Part shown: in pieces, positions 21,823 through 32,309 of the stretch
How positions within the stretch are numbered: position 1 is the stretch's first letter
How the letters are laid out: each line of letters begins with the position of its first letter
NCBI GenBank assembly: GCA_003194525.1
Contig: NBIV01000160.1
Location: forward strand, 1 to 64,000
DNA length: 64,000 nucleotides
Direction: 5' to 3'
Source: Gracilariopsis chorda
Taxonomy: Eukaryota; Rhodophyta; Florideophyceae; Gracilariales; Gracilariaceae
Notes under the pieces: generated by a model
Database searches by the model: none
Seen by the model: only the letters and a program-made list of their open reading frames with translations
What the model was told of the DNA's origin: nothing
Made by a program: the position numbers and the translations under genes

Positions 21823-23826
21823 TCACGACAGGGAAAGAACCCTATCACCAAAAGCTGTCAGGGACACGTTCTTGAGAGGAACCAGAGCCTGGTCCCATTC
21901 GAACACCAAGCGAAGGAATGCCAAGTACGGGGAAAGCAGTAGCATGGACATTTCTGAGTAAGCTTCGCACAAAACCGATTCGAGGAGGCAGAACCGGGGA
22001 GAATGTATACTTAACAAGTAATCACATTTTGCTTCGCGATTCCAAACTGCTTGATGTATCTCCGAGCAAAGAAATGCGGCGTGCGACATTCGCAGAAATA
22101 TTTGCAGGGCATCTCTTTGAACTGGAGAGAACTCGTCATGTATCTGCTTGTTCAATCCTTGGAGCATGGTACTCTCAAGCAAGATCTTACGTTTTGGGTG
22201 ACGATCACGAACAATGCTCCTGACTTCTGCCATACTGCAAAAACCTTCGTTGATCAGCTCCATGAACTTAGATCGCTTTTCTTTATCTTTGCATTTGATC
22301 GTGTCCAGAATGCAAGTAGCGATGTCTCTATAAGTGGTTCTTTGGACTACGTCCCGCACATCTCTCTCGCTCATACCAAATTCTTCTTGAGCAAGCTCCA
22401 CACAAACTGCGTAACTTATCTGCGAAATGCTTCGTTTCACTTCTTCAAGCTTCATGTCAGATTCAGGTGCAAACAATGGAAGAAGCGGCATACCGTGAGC
22501 ATCAAAGTGTTGTCCGTAGTCATCGTTAATCAGTCGACATAACCGTTTAAAGTATTGCAAAATGCCTTTTCTTGTTGTTGACAAGCTTGGAGTTGATCTC
22601 ACCACTTCGCAAGACAATGCATGGGTTCCACTCAAGCAATCAGAGATCGTTTCACATCTTTTTGTGTACTTCTTATCTCCGAGGGCGCCGAATTTTCGTT
22701 TCGTCAAGTAAGTCGCCAGTCGTCCCCCAGTATATCCATCTAGACGAAGCTTTTGTTCCCAGTACTGAGACTCGCTCAGTCCGTTCTCGTCTATTGTCGG
22801 GAAAAGACCCTGAGATACGATCGCCCTTTCTATTCGTACTCCGAGTTTGGTCATCTCTCGTTTTGTTGGTAGCTGCTTTTGTGGCCCTGAGCGTCTATGT
22901 CGTCTTGTAAGCCATGAATGGGCAAGCGACCTGCGCTCTTCGGGGGAAAGGAGATAATCAGTTCTAGACACCATGCTTTGGGCCCTGTCTACAATAAGGC
23001 AGGCCGTAGTTGCCACTGCCACTGAGACGTTCATGCTCTCAACAAATCCAAGCATTGGTATGGTGAATAACTCATCTGCTTGCCTTTCCGTCAGTTTCGT
23101 GACTCCAAACCGTTCGTTGCCGAAGACGAAGGCACACTTGGTTGTGATGTCTATTGATTTCAGAGGCTTAGCAGACGGTGAAACGGAAGAAACAATGATA
23201 CGATAACCAGACTGACGTAATACATCGAGGCAATCTTTTACGCTATCATATTCGGATATTGTAAGCCATTTGTGTGAACCCTTGCTCACTTGCTTTACAC
23301 TTGTTTCAGTTTCAAATCGTTCGATAACTGAGATGTTTCGGGGAGAGGCATCTGGGTCACCTTTTGCGTTTGAATAATCATGGGAACCGGGAACGATGTG
23401 CAGGTCTTGTACCCCATACGCGTCACAAGACCGGGCTATGGCTGCTAGATTATGTGCGCCGTGGACACCATCGAGAACGAACGTGAAGTGTCGGGTTCGA
23501 TTTCTCAAAACACGCGCGAAAAGTTCCGCTCTGAGAGGAGTCATGGACTGAAACAGCTTTGCATCTGTTGGATCCAAGGATTTGTCTGCTAAGATGCTTG
23601 ACAAGACGACTTCCACAGGTTTCTGAGGTCCCAGTAGGTCATTTTTCCGCGCGGACCGTTTTGGGACAGCTTCCGATCTACTTCTGGAGAGAATCGAAAA
23701 ACTAGATGTACCGTTTCTGTGTTGCGGGTGAGACCGTTTCGGGTTTGACCGCCATTGTTTTGCGGCGGATATGGAAAGCGATGCTGTAAATGCAGCAGGC
23801 ACTTGTGATATGCCGTTCCAACTCAT
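21823..23826 (-). CDS. SpoU/TrmH-family RNA 2'-O-methyltransferase with long C-terminal extension
   Basis: 667 residues from ATG. Residues 1-60 are basic and Ser-rich and could be an organelle signal. The SPOUT domain spans about 68-285. Motif 1 is VLDGVHGAHNLAAIARSCDA (117-136) with Asn126 and catalytic Arg132, motif 2 is FVFGNERFG (233-241), and motif 3 is IPMLGFVESMNVSVAVA (256-272), which forms the knot and binds S-adenosylmethionine. The motif wording is nearest to tRNA Gm18 methyltransferase (TrmH), but rRNA enzymes of this family cannot be excluded. Residues from about 300 to 667 have no recognised domain. They are alpha-helical in character, with paired Asp/Glu/Arg clusters. Family members are usually 200-350 residues, so the extension is unusual. 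No introns. Confidence 0.85.
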   Translation of the reverse strand: MSWNGISQVPAAFTASLSISAAKQWRSNPKRSHPQHRNGTSSFSILSRSRSEAVPKRSARKNDLLGPQKPVEVVLSSILADKSLDPTDAKLFQSMTPLRAELFARVLRNRTRHFTFVLDGVHGAHNLAAIARSCDAYGVQDLHIVPGSHDYSNAKGDPDASPRNISVIERFETETSVKQVSKGSHKWLTISEYDSVKDCLDVLRQSGYRIIVSSVSPSAKPLKSIDITTKCAFVFGNERFGVTKLTERQADELFTIPMLGFVESMNVSVAVATTACLIVDRAQSMVSRTDYLLSPEERRSLAHSWLTRRHRRSGPQKQLPTKREMTKLGVRIERAIVSQGLFPTIDENGLSESQYWEQKLRLDGYTGGRLATYLTKRKFGALGDKKYTKRCETISDCLSGTHALSCEVVRSTPSLSTTRKGILQYFKRLCRLINDDYGQHFDAHGMPLLPLFAPESDMKLEEVKRSISQISYAVCVELAQEEFGMSERDVRDVVQRTTYRDIATCILDTIKCKDKEKRSKFMELINEGFCSMAEVRSIVRDRHPKRKILLESTMLQGLNKQIHDEFSPVQRDALQIFLRMSHAAFLCSEIHQAVWNREAKCDYLLSIHSPRFCLLESVLCEAYSEMSMLLLSPYLAFLRLVFEWDQALVPLKNVSLTAFGDRVLSLS

Positions 23827-24065
23827 GATATTCTACCCTTGTTCAATCTGCAATGCCTATGCCGATCTTAGTCGATAAGATGAGCGAGTAGTGAGTCGTT
23901 TTAGTCACTCGAGACGGATTTGAACAGTTGCTGAAGAATCAAGAGAAGGAAATGAACGAAGAGTAATACGACAAGGGCACATGTGAGCGCAGCAGATCGC
24001 TCGTGCAAGATATGCAAACTCTTTCAGAGTTCTGAGTTGAAATGTTCGTTGGTGCGACGACCCGT
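23827..24065. promoter_or_regulatory. Upstream flank of the TrmH-like gene
   Basis: A short non-coding stretch before the minus-strand ATG at 23826. No recognisable promoter motif is seen. Confidence 0.25.
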
Positions 24066-24329
24066 TCACGGTTTCTTTCTTGTGATGTTGAGAAAGTACA
24101 AGAGTTCACTGCCGATTTGATAGAACTGCAGAAATCTCGTGCGTACAAGTTCCCTGCGGTAGAGCGGCACCCAGAGAGCAAAGCCGTCTGAGACAAACAT
24201 TAACGTGTTGCGCAATGGAGCAAGAACGTCTTCAACATTACATTTTGGCAGGCGGTGCAAATCTGATCTCAACTTTTTTGATCCTGCCTCCCGCCGCTTT
24301 CTCCACGACTGTAAGCTCATGCCTGCCAC
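24066..24329 (-). CDS. Small basic hypothetical protein
   Basis: From the Met at 24329 the frame gives 87 residues. It stays open upstream to about 24410 after an in-frame TGA, so an exon with an acceptor there is possible. The sequence begins SLQSWRKRREAGSKKLRSD and contains the hydrophobic stretch MFVSDGFALWVPLY. No family is recognised, and it could be a chance ORF. Confidence 0.3.
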   Translation of the reverse strand: MAGMSLQSWRKRREAGSKKLRSDLHRLPKCNVEDVLAPLRNTLMFVSDGFALWVPLYRRELVRTRFLQFYQIGSELLYFLNITRKKP

Positions 24330-25597
24330 GTCACAGCTGCATATCGCTTGCTTTGCATTCGCTCTCCCTTCAGCACGGAGTTCCAGGACAGCGCGAGGCC
24401 CGCTGAATGAAGCTCAACGCCAATGTGGAGATCATGCAGAGCCAGCGACACAAAGCTACATGAATGCATTTGGAGTTGTCAAAGGGGTGTGCATATTGTG
24501 CATGATGAGATTTGAGTTACATCCAACGAAGCAAAAGTCATGAGTTGAGATTCAGACATCAAGAGTCAAAGTAAATAATGCATACCTCCCGTCAATCCTT
24601 AAGAAACTGTTCTGAATTTGCAGCTTTGAGAGTTTCAGGCGATTTCATTCGATTCTTGGAAGAACACGTACGTTTTCTCGAAAGCCAGCGGGACAGAGAA
24701 GTACAAACACGCTTTCAAAGTTTGACGAATGTGTGGTGTTAAGGATCGAAAACGATGCATGTGGCGATATGAAAACTGTCCTTGAAGACAAGTGTTTCTC
24801 GATGTAAGAGGTGTACAGGTATGAGCTTGAGCAGAAGTTTTAGACAATGCATCCGTGGCAGATAACGGACGAATAGGCTCCGAAATGCAGCTGATGCATA
24901 TATAACAAAGCCGTTGTCAGAACGTTTTGGAAATCGATAGTGCATGGCGCCGCTGAAGCAAGAGATATTGTTGTACTCGAAGTGGTTGTGTGCGGTTGAC
25001 GTTGAGAGTTGATGAGTCTGCTGTGCATACTTGCTCCCAACAGAAAGCGAAGGTGTCGTTCATAGAGTGAGTCCACGAGAAATGTTTACGCGGAGGAAGT
25101 GAGAGGTTGTGCAGGTGCAAAATTGAGTGGCTTGACATCCCGCTGAGTGCGAAAGAGTAGGTACAATTGATACGATTTTCATGCTTTGGTGTAAGACTGT
25201 GGGAGCCTAAAGCGGTTCTGACGACAGAAACACGAAAGCCAAACAGTTTGGCGCATTGTGGGCGTCATTTTCAGCTCAGACGCACACACGCACTCGCACA
25301 CGCTCGTGCACGCGTTTGTTGAAAAACGTGGATACCAAGGGTAACCTTACATCTAACCGTTTACCAATTAATGGCTAGTAATCCTATTAACGGTACAGCC
25401 GCCACTGCAGACTGGACGTGTCGTTGTGCATCCTTACTGTAAAGGCTTTGCTGTTGGTGAAATCAGTGCATTTCGGTCCGCTTGATTCCAAACGCAAAGC
25501 TTGGGGTGCTCAACTTCACCTGACAAAGCGCCGGAGCGGTTCAGGCTTTCCACCTGAAAAGCAAACAGCGACCACAAACATCCAAGCAAGCAAGCGA
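24330..25597. other. Intergenic spacer, 1.3 kb
   Basis: No supportable gene. A CA-rich tract (ACGCACACACGCACTCGCAC) lies near 25279. The frame of the next gene is open from 25418 but without an ATG before 25598. Confidence 0.45.
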
Positions 25598-26842
25598 ATG
25601 CATTCAACGTGCTTCGCAAACATCTCAGTAAGAGTAATCACAACACATTCATCACCTCAACCGCCAGCAAGTTGCAGAGCAAGCAGAATGTGCAGCCGCA
25701 ACTGGCCAGATTCTCATTTCAGACGTCGTAGAACGTATCCATCAACATATCGAGACTTGGACAGCCCCCATGACGAAGAAACGCCAGCTGCATCAAACCA
25801 GCAATCTGCCTATCCTCAGCGCGCACCTCTTGATCTGAACAGCGCTTCTGGAGGGCGCTTTGTGAACGCGCAGGCGGAGGAAGATACATGGGTGATCAAA
25901 CCTACTCGAAATGAAGGCGCTAATGACGGTGTGAGAGATCTGAAACGCGGCAACAGTGACGAAACAGTGCGAGATGAACGGGGCGAATTGGCAAGACGAG
26001 CTGGAGGTGGTTATGGACAAAACGCACCATTCAGAGGGGGTCCGCCGTATGGCTCCAGAGAGGACGCTGGATACGGGCGTAACGAACGACGCGCAGCATT
26101 CAGAGGCGGTTCAGCGTTTGGCACCAGAGTGGGTGATGAGTACGGACTTTATGGCGCAAATGAGAAAAGAGAGCATGAGGATGAAGGATGGCGGCGTCGT
26201 GGTGGGGTTGAAGATAGGGGCGGCAACAGAATTGAGCGTGGACTTCAAAAGAAGGTGATTGTGAATGAGCCACGATTATTCGTGGCCATCTTGGTTGACG
26301 ATGCAACGCGACTGCATTTGTGTGGTCTTCCGATATCTCACATCCCGAAAAGGAGGGCGGCCGATGATAAGGGGTATCATCTGACGTTAAGTTTCATCGG
26401 TAACGCGAATTACTCGCGCGTACACTCCGCTTTACAGGGTGTGGAAGCGGATGCATTCGAGGTGCAAGTAAAAGGGGTGGGTGCATTTCCATCGCGTAAA
26501 CGGCCTCTAACGCTGTGGGCCGGGGTGGCTGCGAGCCGTGAACTTGAACGTCTGCAGTTTATGGTGAGGGAGGCGCTTGTGGCAAGTGGGTATAAACTGG
26601 ACACGCGGGCGTATGTGCCGCACATTACTCTAGCGTGGGTGCACAACACGCAGGTGGGAATCGAGGCTGGGGTGGAGTTTCTGGAGATGAATAAGCAGTT
26701 TGAGGCGAATCGATTTCGAGTGGGAGAGTTTGTGCTGATGGAAACTTTGAGGGCGGGGAGCAAGGAAAGCGGCACACATGGGGTTTACGTTGTTCGAGAG
26801 AGGTATGGTTTGAGGGAGCGAGGTGTTAGGTACAGGAGATGA
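25598..26842 (+). CDS. 2H phosphoesterase (RNA 2',3'-cyclic phosphodiesterase, ThpR/LigT family) with RG-rich N-terminus
   Basis: The first ATG gives 414 residues; Met31 is an alternative start. The C-terminal domain (about 225-405) has the two catalytic H-x-T-x motifs: HLTLSFIG at 262 and HITLAWVH at 343. With LFVAILVD at the start this places it in the LigT/ThpR branch, which opens 2',3'-cyclic phosphates on RNA ends. Residues 134-200 are low complexity with repeated FRGG..(Y/F)G and GYGRNERR-like units, as in RNA-binding RGG proteins. The first 45 residues are Arg/Ser-rich and may target an organelle. Bacterial relatives are about 180 residues, so the N-terminal half is additional. Confidence 0.85.
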   Translation: MHSTCFANISVRVITTHSSPQPPASCRASRMCSRNWPDSHFRRRRTYPSTYRDLDSPHDEETPAASNQQSAYPQRAPLDLNSASGGRFVNAQAEEDTWVIKPTRNEGANDGVRDLKRGNSDETVRDERGELARRAGGGYGQNAPFRGGPPYGSREDAGYGRNERRAAFRGGSAFGTRVGDEYGLYGANEKREHEDEGWRRRGGVEDRGGNRIERGLQKKVIVNEPRLFVAILVDDATRLHLCGLPISHIPKRRAADDKGYHLTLSFIGNANYSRVHSALQGVEADAFEVQVKGVGAFPSRKRPLTLWAGVAASRELERLQFMVREALVASGYKLDTRAYVPHITLAWVHNTQVGIEAGVEFLEMNKQFEANRFRVGEFVLMETLRAGSKESGTHGVYVVRERYGLRERGVRYRR

Positions 26843-28667
26843 GATTGGTGTGTAGATTTTTTTTTTCTCTTTATTTACGTTGTTTCAGGTGCATGGAGGG
26901 CGTTGCGAAATGGTTGCGACTGTGCGTAGTGTGGTGTAGTTTACATAGCATCGCACAATCACAATGAACGGACGGTTGGTGCATGGTACAACAGGTGGCG
27001 TACAGGGGTAGCGGTACTGTAACGTTATGTACAAGTTTTGAGTGTGAGTTGGGTTGTTGTGAGTTAAGAGAAGGGTAAAGTGTTTACAGGGTTTTTGGGG
27101 TGCACGCCAACGCTGTTTGGGTTGGTGCGACATTGGAGCGTTTCTCTTTCGTAGAACGGTTGGAAGGGTGGTAGGTGTACAGTACAGTAGCAAGAGCAGA
27201 GGAGATGGTTGCAAGTGAGAAGTGAGGTGAGGATGGACAATGAGGGTGGGGCACATGTGCGCACGGCTGTCAGAGAGGGGGGGGGGGGAGCGAAAGGCGA
27301 ACACGTAGCGACACAAGGCGAGCGCAGAGATATCAACAAGTCTAAGAGAATATCGACGCAAGCAAGCACAAGCCAAGCAGTGTGATGACGCAGCGTGCTC
27401 AAGCTTCACGTTTGGCTACTTGGGAGCGGGACGACGTGGTCGGGGAGAGGATGAGGTGGAGCGGAGACACGACAGACGCACGAAGCGTAACGTGCGGCTT
27501 TGGGGTGCGCTGGGGTGCGCAGGGGGACGATGGCGGCGCAGCTCGCGCGCTTTTGGGGCACTGTTGATGATACCGTGGTGCACGACATGCGCGTGGCAGA
27601 GAGCTGTCGGGATATGCAGTGTGCAGTACACAGGCGCTGTGTGTGTACGCTACAGTTGCGCTGACGTGCGTGGCGAAGAGAGAAAGGGGTGTCGGCTGGC
27701 AAATTATGCAGCCAAGTGATTGAGCTGCGGGCAATGATGTGCGGCGAGAAAGGAGCGCGACAGCGTTCACTGGCGAACGGGCAGCGCGCGGCACGCCGCC
27801 GGCGCAAGGCGCAAAGCGCGCAGAGTGTAAAGAGAAACGCACCTCTCCAGCGTCGCCGAAAAGCGCGCTCTGGCCGCCGGCACGGGCCATACAACAGTCC
27901 ACTCGCACGCCTCGCACGCGTAACGCGCAGTCAGCGCGCGGTCACGTCAGCGGTCAGAGCGGCGCGCAAGGCGGCGCCGTCTGACGGGCGCGCGCATCGG
28001 CGCCGGCGCGGCTCCGCGTCTGACATGTGCAAGCGTTGTAAGCGCCCCTGTGGCATGTCATGCGCGCGCGTATACTCACGACTCGTGCCACCCACGCAGC
28101 GCCACCCGTCCGCCTTCTGCCATTCCACGGCGCGACTGCCCCAGAAAGCCACATGACGCACACGCGCCTCGTTGCAACACCCCCTCGCCGCCCCCCTCCC
28201 CCCACAACTCGTTCGCCACCGTTCCTTAACATCCGCCCAATCGCAGTCCACCCACCGAACACCACCCCCCACAGCTCCCCCTCAAGCTGTACTTCCCGCT
28301 GCTCCGGCACCACCACCCACACCCCCCCCCCCCCCCCAACTCCCAACTCGCTACTACCCCGCCCTTCGTGTCTTCCCCCCCTCCACTCCCCCGTCCGCAG
28401 CTCGTGCTGTTGTCGTCGTCGCCGTTACTATTTCCCCCCCTCGTGTTCTCGTATTCCTTCGAATTCCGTTCGCCAACCGCGCCCGCTGTCAAATTTTGCG
28501 ACTGTCTTTTTCAGCCCCACCCCTCTTAATAACCGCTTTCGCTTAACCTGTCGCCCACACCGCCTCCCCTTCTCCCCTTATTTGCAGCTCCCGCTCGTCA
28601 AACGCATCATCCTCTGCAAACACCCCACCCCCTCTGCTATCCTACAAATTTCCCAAACCCCCAAAAA
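26843..28667. other. Strand-biased, GC-rich spacer between the 2H and kinase genes
   Basis: The plus strand is rich in G from about 26900 to 27550, with a G12 run at 27277-27288. It becomes extremely rich in GC and CGCG from 27700 to 28070. It is then C- and CT-rich from 28080 to 28667, with a C16 run at 28322-28337. Many overlapping ORFs exist here on both strands, but they are low-complexity products of this composition. The CT-rich part directly precedes the kinase ATG and is probably its promoter and leader. Confidence 0.6.
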
Positions 28668-30482
28668 ATGAGAAACTCCAAATCACAGCTCTTCTCTCGC
28701 AGACACCCCGCCCCCGACCCTTACGAACCGCTCTCAGCCGACAACATGAGAGACCATCGCAACAAGCACAACAACCACCACCACCACCGCCACCACCACC
28801 ACCAACCACAACAACACCGTAGTCCCCACCACAACCGTAACCGTCATCACGATAACAACAACCACCACCTTCCCATCGACTCCAGTCGTTCGCGCATCGC
28901 CCTCAGCATGGGACTCAAGGGCCTTCTCGCCCGTCGTCACGACCACCACTCCGCCGCCACGCACGATGACTCCGTCTTCAAGTGGGGAAACAAACGTCGT
29001 CAAGTCTTTGAACAACGCGCTGCCACAATGAATGATGCCTCCATTCTCTCATCCTCCTCCGCCAATTCAAACGACGCCCCGCCCTTGCGATACTCCAACG
29101 CCAATCTCAGAGTCGCCGGCTGGCTCTCCAAACGCGGAAAACGTCTCGGTTCCCGAGTCGATCGCTTTTTCGAACTTAACGGCAGCGTCTTGAGTAACGC
29201 CCGCTCCGAAACTTCAGCCCCTACTTGGACCGTCAATGTTCGCGGCAGTAAGGTACTCCCCGGACCCGGCCGCGAGATTATTTTCAAGGTTGAAAAGTCT
29301 TTCACTAGTTTCTTCGCACCCACGGATGAACTGCACCAAAAGTGGATCAACGCGTTGCAATCCGTCAGTGCCGATGTCACCGACTTTTATGACTTTGGAA
29401 AGGTCATTGGCCGCGGCGCTTACTCGGAGGTTTATCTCGCTCGAGATCAGCAACGGAATGAACTTTGTGCTATCAAGGTTTTGGAACGATCTAATGCGGA
29501 ACATGCCAAGCTCATTGACCGTGAACTTGAAGTACTTCGTTTACTTAATCATCAGAATATTGTGCAGATCTTTGATATCTTCGATTCGGCGAGGGAAACT
29601 TTTGTGGTTATGGAGTTTCTGGCGGGCGGTGAATTGCTTGATATGATTACGGAAAGTGATCATTTGCCGGAGAAGACGTCGCAGCACGTCATTCGTGAGG
29701 TTCTACAGGCGGTCAACTACTTGCATGCGCGCGGCATTGTGCATCGCGATGTCAAGCCGGAGAATATTCTGTGCGTCAACCGCGGCCATCCGTTGCTTGT
29801 CAAATTAACGGACTTTGGTTTATCGAAGAGTGTGGGTGTTGCCGAAGTGGAGTCGAACCGCGTTATGCGCTCTCAGTGTGGTACGGCGTACTACCTGGCT
29901 CCAGAGATTGCTAACAATCTGCCGTATGGCAAGCCGGTTGACCTGTGGGCGTGCGGTGTTGTGTTGTATGTCATGCTGGCAGGCAAATTCCCGTTCTACG
30001 GCAAGTCTGACGATAAGTTTATGAAGCGGTTACGAGCCGGCGTGCGCTTCCCGGAGGAGGAATGGAGCCGCATTTCGGCTGACGCCAAAGCGTTGGTCAG
30101 GGGTTTGCTGGACCCTAGCCCCGCGTCGCGACTGACGGCTGCGCAGGCACTGCAACACCGGTGGTTGGTAGATGAAGCGGATATGACTGCGTCATCCACG
30201 CCTGCGCGTGCTATCGATGCGGCGCAGAAAAAGACTCAGAGGAGGTACGACGCGGCTCTTGAACCGCTGTCATTGCAGCTGGCTCAGTTCTCTGGTTCGA
30301 ACCGACGGGCGTTGCTGAGGAATGAGATGGGAGTGAGTGAGGGAGAGGGAGATGTTATCCGGACGGATGGTCAGGGGACTGCGAGTTATAGTTATGGGTC
30401 GGGCTCTGCTGAGGGACGGAACGCAAGTAGTGGTAGGGGAGAGGAGGTGTCGTTTGAACAGGAGAGTATGGGAGACGTATGA
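28668..30482 (+). CDS. PH-domain serine/threonine protein kinase, CaMK-like
   Basis: 604 residues from ATG. Residues 36-67 are a His/Asn-rich run (HHHHRHHHHQPQQH) encoded by CAC/CAA codons. A pleckstrin-homology domain covers about 147-235 (VAGWLSKRGKRLGSRVDRFF ... HQKWINALQS), expected to bind phosphoinositides or proteins. The kinase domain runs from about 241 to 505: glycine loop GRGAYSEV (248-255), Lys270 in AIKVLE, HRDVKPEN (359-366) with Asp361, DFG (382-384), and APE (411-413) preceded by SQCGTAYYL. The HRDVKPEN wording and the final LTAAQALQHRWL helix fit the CaMK group, but no calmodulin-binding segment is certain. The tail is Ser/Gly-rich. Substrates are unknown. No introns. Confidence 0.92.
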   Translation: MRNSKSQLFSRRHPAPDPYEPLSADNMRDHRNKHNNHHHHRHHHHQPQQHRSPHHNRNRHHDNNNHHLPIDSSRSRIALSMGLKGLLARRHDHHSAATHDDSVFKWGNKRRQVFEQRAATMNDASILSSSSANSNDAPPLRYSNANLRVAGWLSKRGKRLGSRVDRFFELNGSVLSNARSETSAPTWTVNVRGSKVLPGPGREIIFKVEKSFTSFFAPTDELHQKWINALQSVSADVTDFYDFGKVIGRGAYSEVYLARDQQRNELCAIKVLERSNAEHAKLIDRELEVLRLLNHQNIVQIFDIFDSARETFVVMEFLAGGELLDMITESDHLPEKTSQHVIREVLQAVNYLHARGIVHRDVKPENILCVNRGHPLLVKLTDFGLSKSVGVAEVESNRVMRSQCGTAYYLAPEIANNLPYGKPVDLWACGVVLYVMLAGKFPFYGKSDDKFMKRLRAGVRFPEEEWSRISADAKALVRGLLDPSPASRLTAAQALQHRWLVDEADMTASSTPARAIDAAQKKTQRRYDAALEPLSLQLAQFSGSNRRALLRNEMGVSEGEGDVIRTDGQGTASYSYGSGSAEGRNASSGRGEEVSFEQESMGDV

Positions 30483-32309
30483 GGTGTATGGGTTGGAGTT
30501 GTACGCTTCGTTTTACGCTTCACAAGGAAAAGGTGTTTTTTTTTTTTTTTTTTTTTTTTTTTCAGTGTTTTGGGTTTTGTGTGGCGCGAGCAGTTTGGTT
30601 GTTGCAAGGGAATATGAATGTGTTGTCACGTGTTTGGGTGCTCGGCGCTGTGGCGCTTTTCGTGGAACGAACCATAACATGTGTTGGGATTGGACGCAAA
30701 AGTGATAACAAGCGTCCCGAGGATATAGACGTATTTTGCATGTATGATGTCTGCCACGCCGATGGGACTGCGGAAAGGCGCTCTCATTTCTGTTCCAACG
30801 AGTTGTGCTTGTTGTGTCTCGCCCTTCAGCGGCGCAAGTAGAGCGTTGGCGCGTCTTTTGGAATTGACCTGCGTTGCTTTTGCAACGTCTCTGTTTACAT
30901 TTGGCTTGACAAACGCACGTGCTTGCTACTTGCTTTGGGCGCGCCGCTCTCGTGTGCGCTTGTTGTACAGTGCGTCGTACCGGCGGATATTCCTCGCTGC
31001 CTCGGGACAAGCGTGGCCGGCCCCCTCCCTTCCTGCTCTCACTGCTGTGAAACGTACATAGGGCGTGGCGGGCCGTAAGCTCTCCTCCAGGCGCTTCGTA
31101 CGTACCCTTTTGTTAGCGATATGTCGAGCTCCTTTTTTTTTCGCCTTTTTCTTTTGTCGCGCTGTGCGACCCCTTTTTAGCGTTTGTTGGCGCCGAATAC
31201 ACTGCACACCCGCGGGCTGGCGAACTCTGCGCCTTGTGTAATGGCCTCATCACGCCGCGCTGGCGCTTGTTTTTCTCATCATTGTTCGCCTCTGGTCGAC
31301 CGGGAGTGGGATGCTGACGGGCGCGTTGTTGAATCTCTCGCTGCTGTCGATGTTGACGACAGATGTAGCGATAAACTTCACATCAACGAACAAGCACCGG
31401 CCCACTTAAAAATACATACATCTCGTATCGAACCCGCTCTCGGCGAGCTTCGTTTGTACAGTATATGAGCGCGTGCAGCTGGCTCTCGTGATCATCACAC
31501 GCGACGATCGCGCGCAGACTGCGTATCGAAACACAAATGTCTTGCATGCTATTTCATACCTGTTTCATGGTGACGCTTTTGACATGCCCACGGTAGCCAG
31601 CCTTGACTGTACCTTGTTCTCGTTGCGACCGCTGCTCTTCATCTTCAGAAACTCGCAAACCCGCCTCACCCGTCTTTCGTACTCTACTTGGCATGCTGTG
31701 CAGACGCTTCGTAACTCTATATTGCTCTTGTACTTCACCTGTGAACAATGAAAGCCTATCGCGATCCTGTATGTTTTGCTGAGCCTGCTGCACTGGGAAC
31801 TCGTGAACGACCCAATGACCAGAATACTCGATGCAGCTCTTGTACATTGTACAAGTGCTTGATCGACCTTCGATCGACAACCTGCGCGCTTGTATCGAAC
31901 CATCGCAGTGTAACGTTACCCTTACGTACAAAGCTACACCATTCGTATCTACTGTCTTCGTCATCCTCCAGTGCTGTCTCTGCAAAATACTCGTTCCCAA
32001 GTCAGTATCGATTTCCAACATTCAGCTTAGCACGTGTGCACCGTTACGAGCGCTACACAACTTGAACCACCCCCGCAAGGCCTATCGGACTATGCGCTTC
32101 GAACCCTCTCCGCTCGCTTTCGCACCTTGCAGCTGCCGATCACTTACCGTCAGTACCGTTACCAGCCAGCAGAACCAAATTCGAAGTTGTTGCAGCGCTG
32201 CTCGTATCTATGTTATAGAATCTATAACGCGCATTTTGCTTAGGGCGAAAGGGAACTGAAATAGCACCCATCGCATTGCTTCAATTAGAGAAACAGCACA
32301 TCTGTGCAT
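30483..32309. other. Spacer between kinase gene and tandem array
   Basis: No convincing gene; the ORFs on both strands lack known motifs. It begins with the T27 tract. From about 32095 to 32310 it is a diverged homologue of the end of the array unit (compare 34480-34600 and 34849-34890), without the 250-bp insert. Confidence 0.5.
30536..30562. repeat. T27 homopolymer just after the kinase stop
   Basis: Twenty-seven T residues in a row start 53 bp after the stop codon. It could be a slipped polypyrimidine tract, or the poly-A end of a reverse-transcribed insert on the minus strand. No target duplication is seen. Confidence 0.9.

Noticed and set aside
27400..28671. Several long overlapping ORFs on both strands
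   Set aside because: They are low-complexity products of GC-rich, strand-biased DNA (runs of Pro, Arg, His, Ala), overlap each other and have no domains.
30483..32020. Possible minus-strand genes at 31010-30513 and 32021-31554
   Set aside because: No recognisable motifs. The first includes the poly-Lys product of the T27 tract, and the second overlaps equally long ORFs on the other strand.
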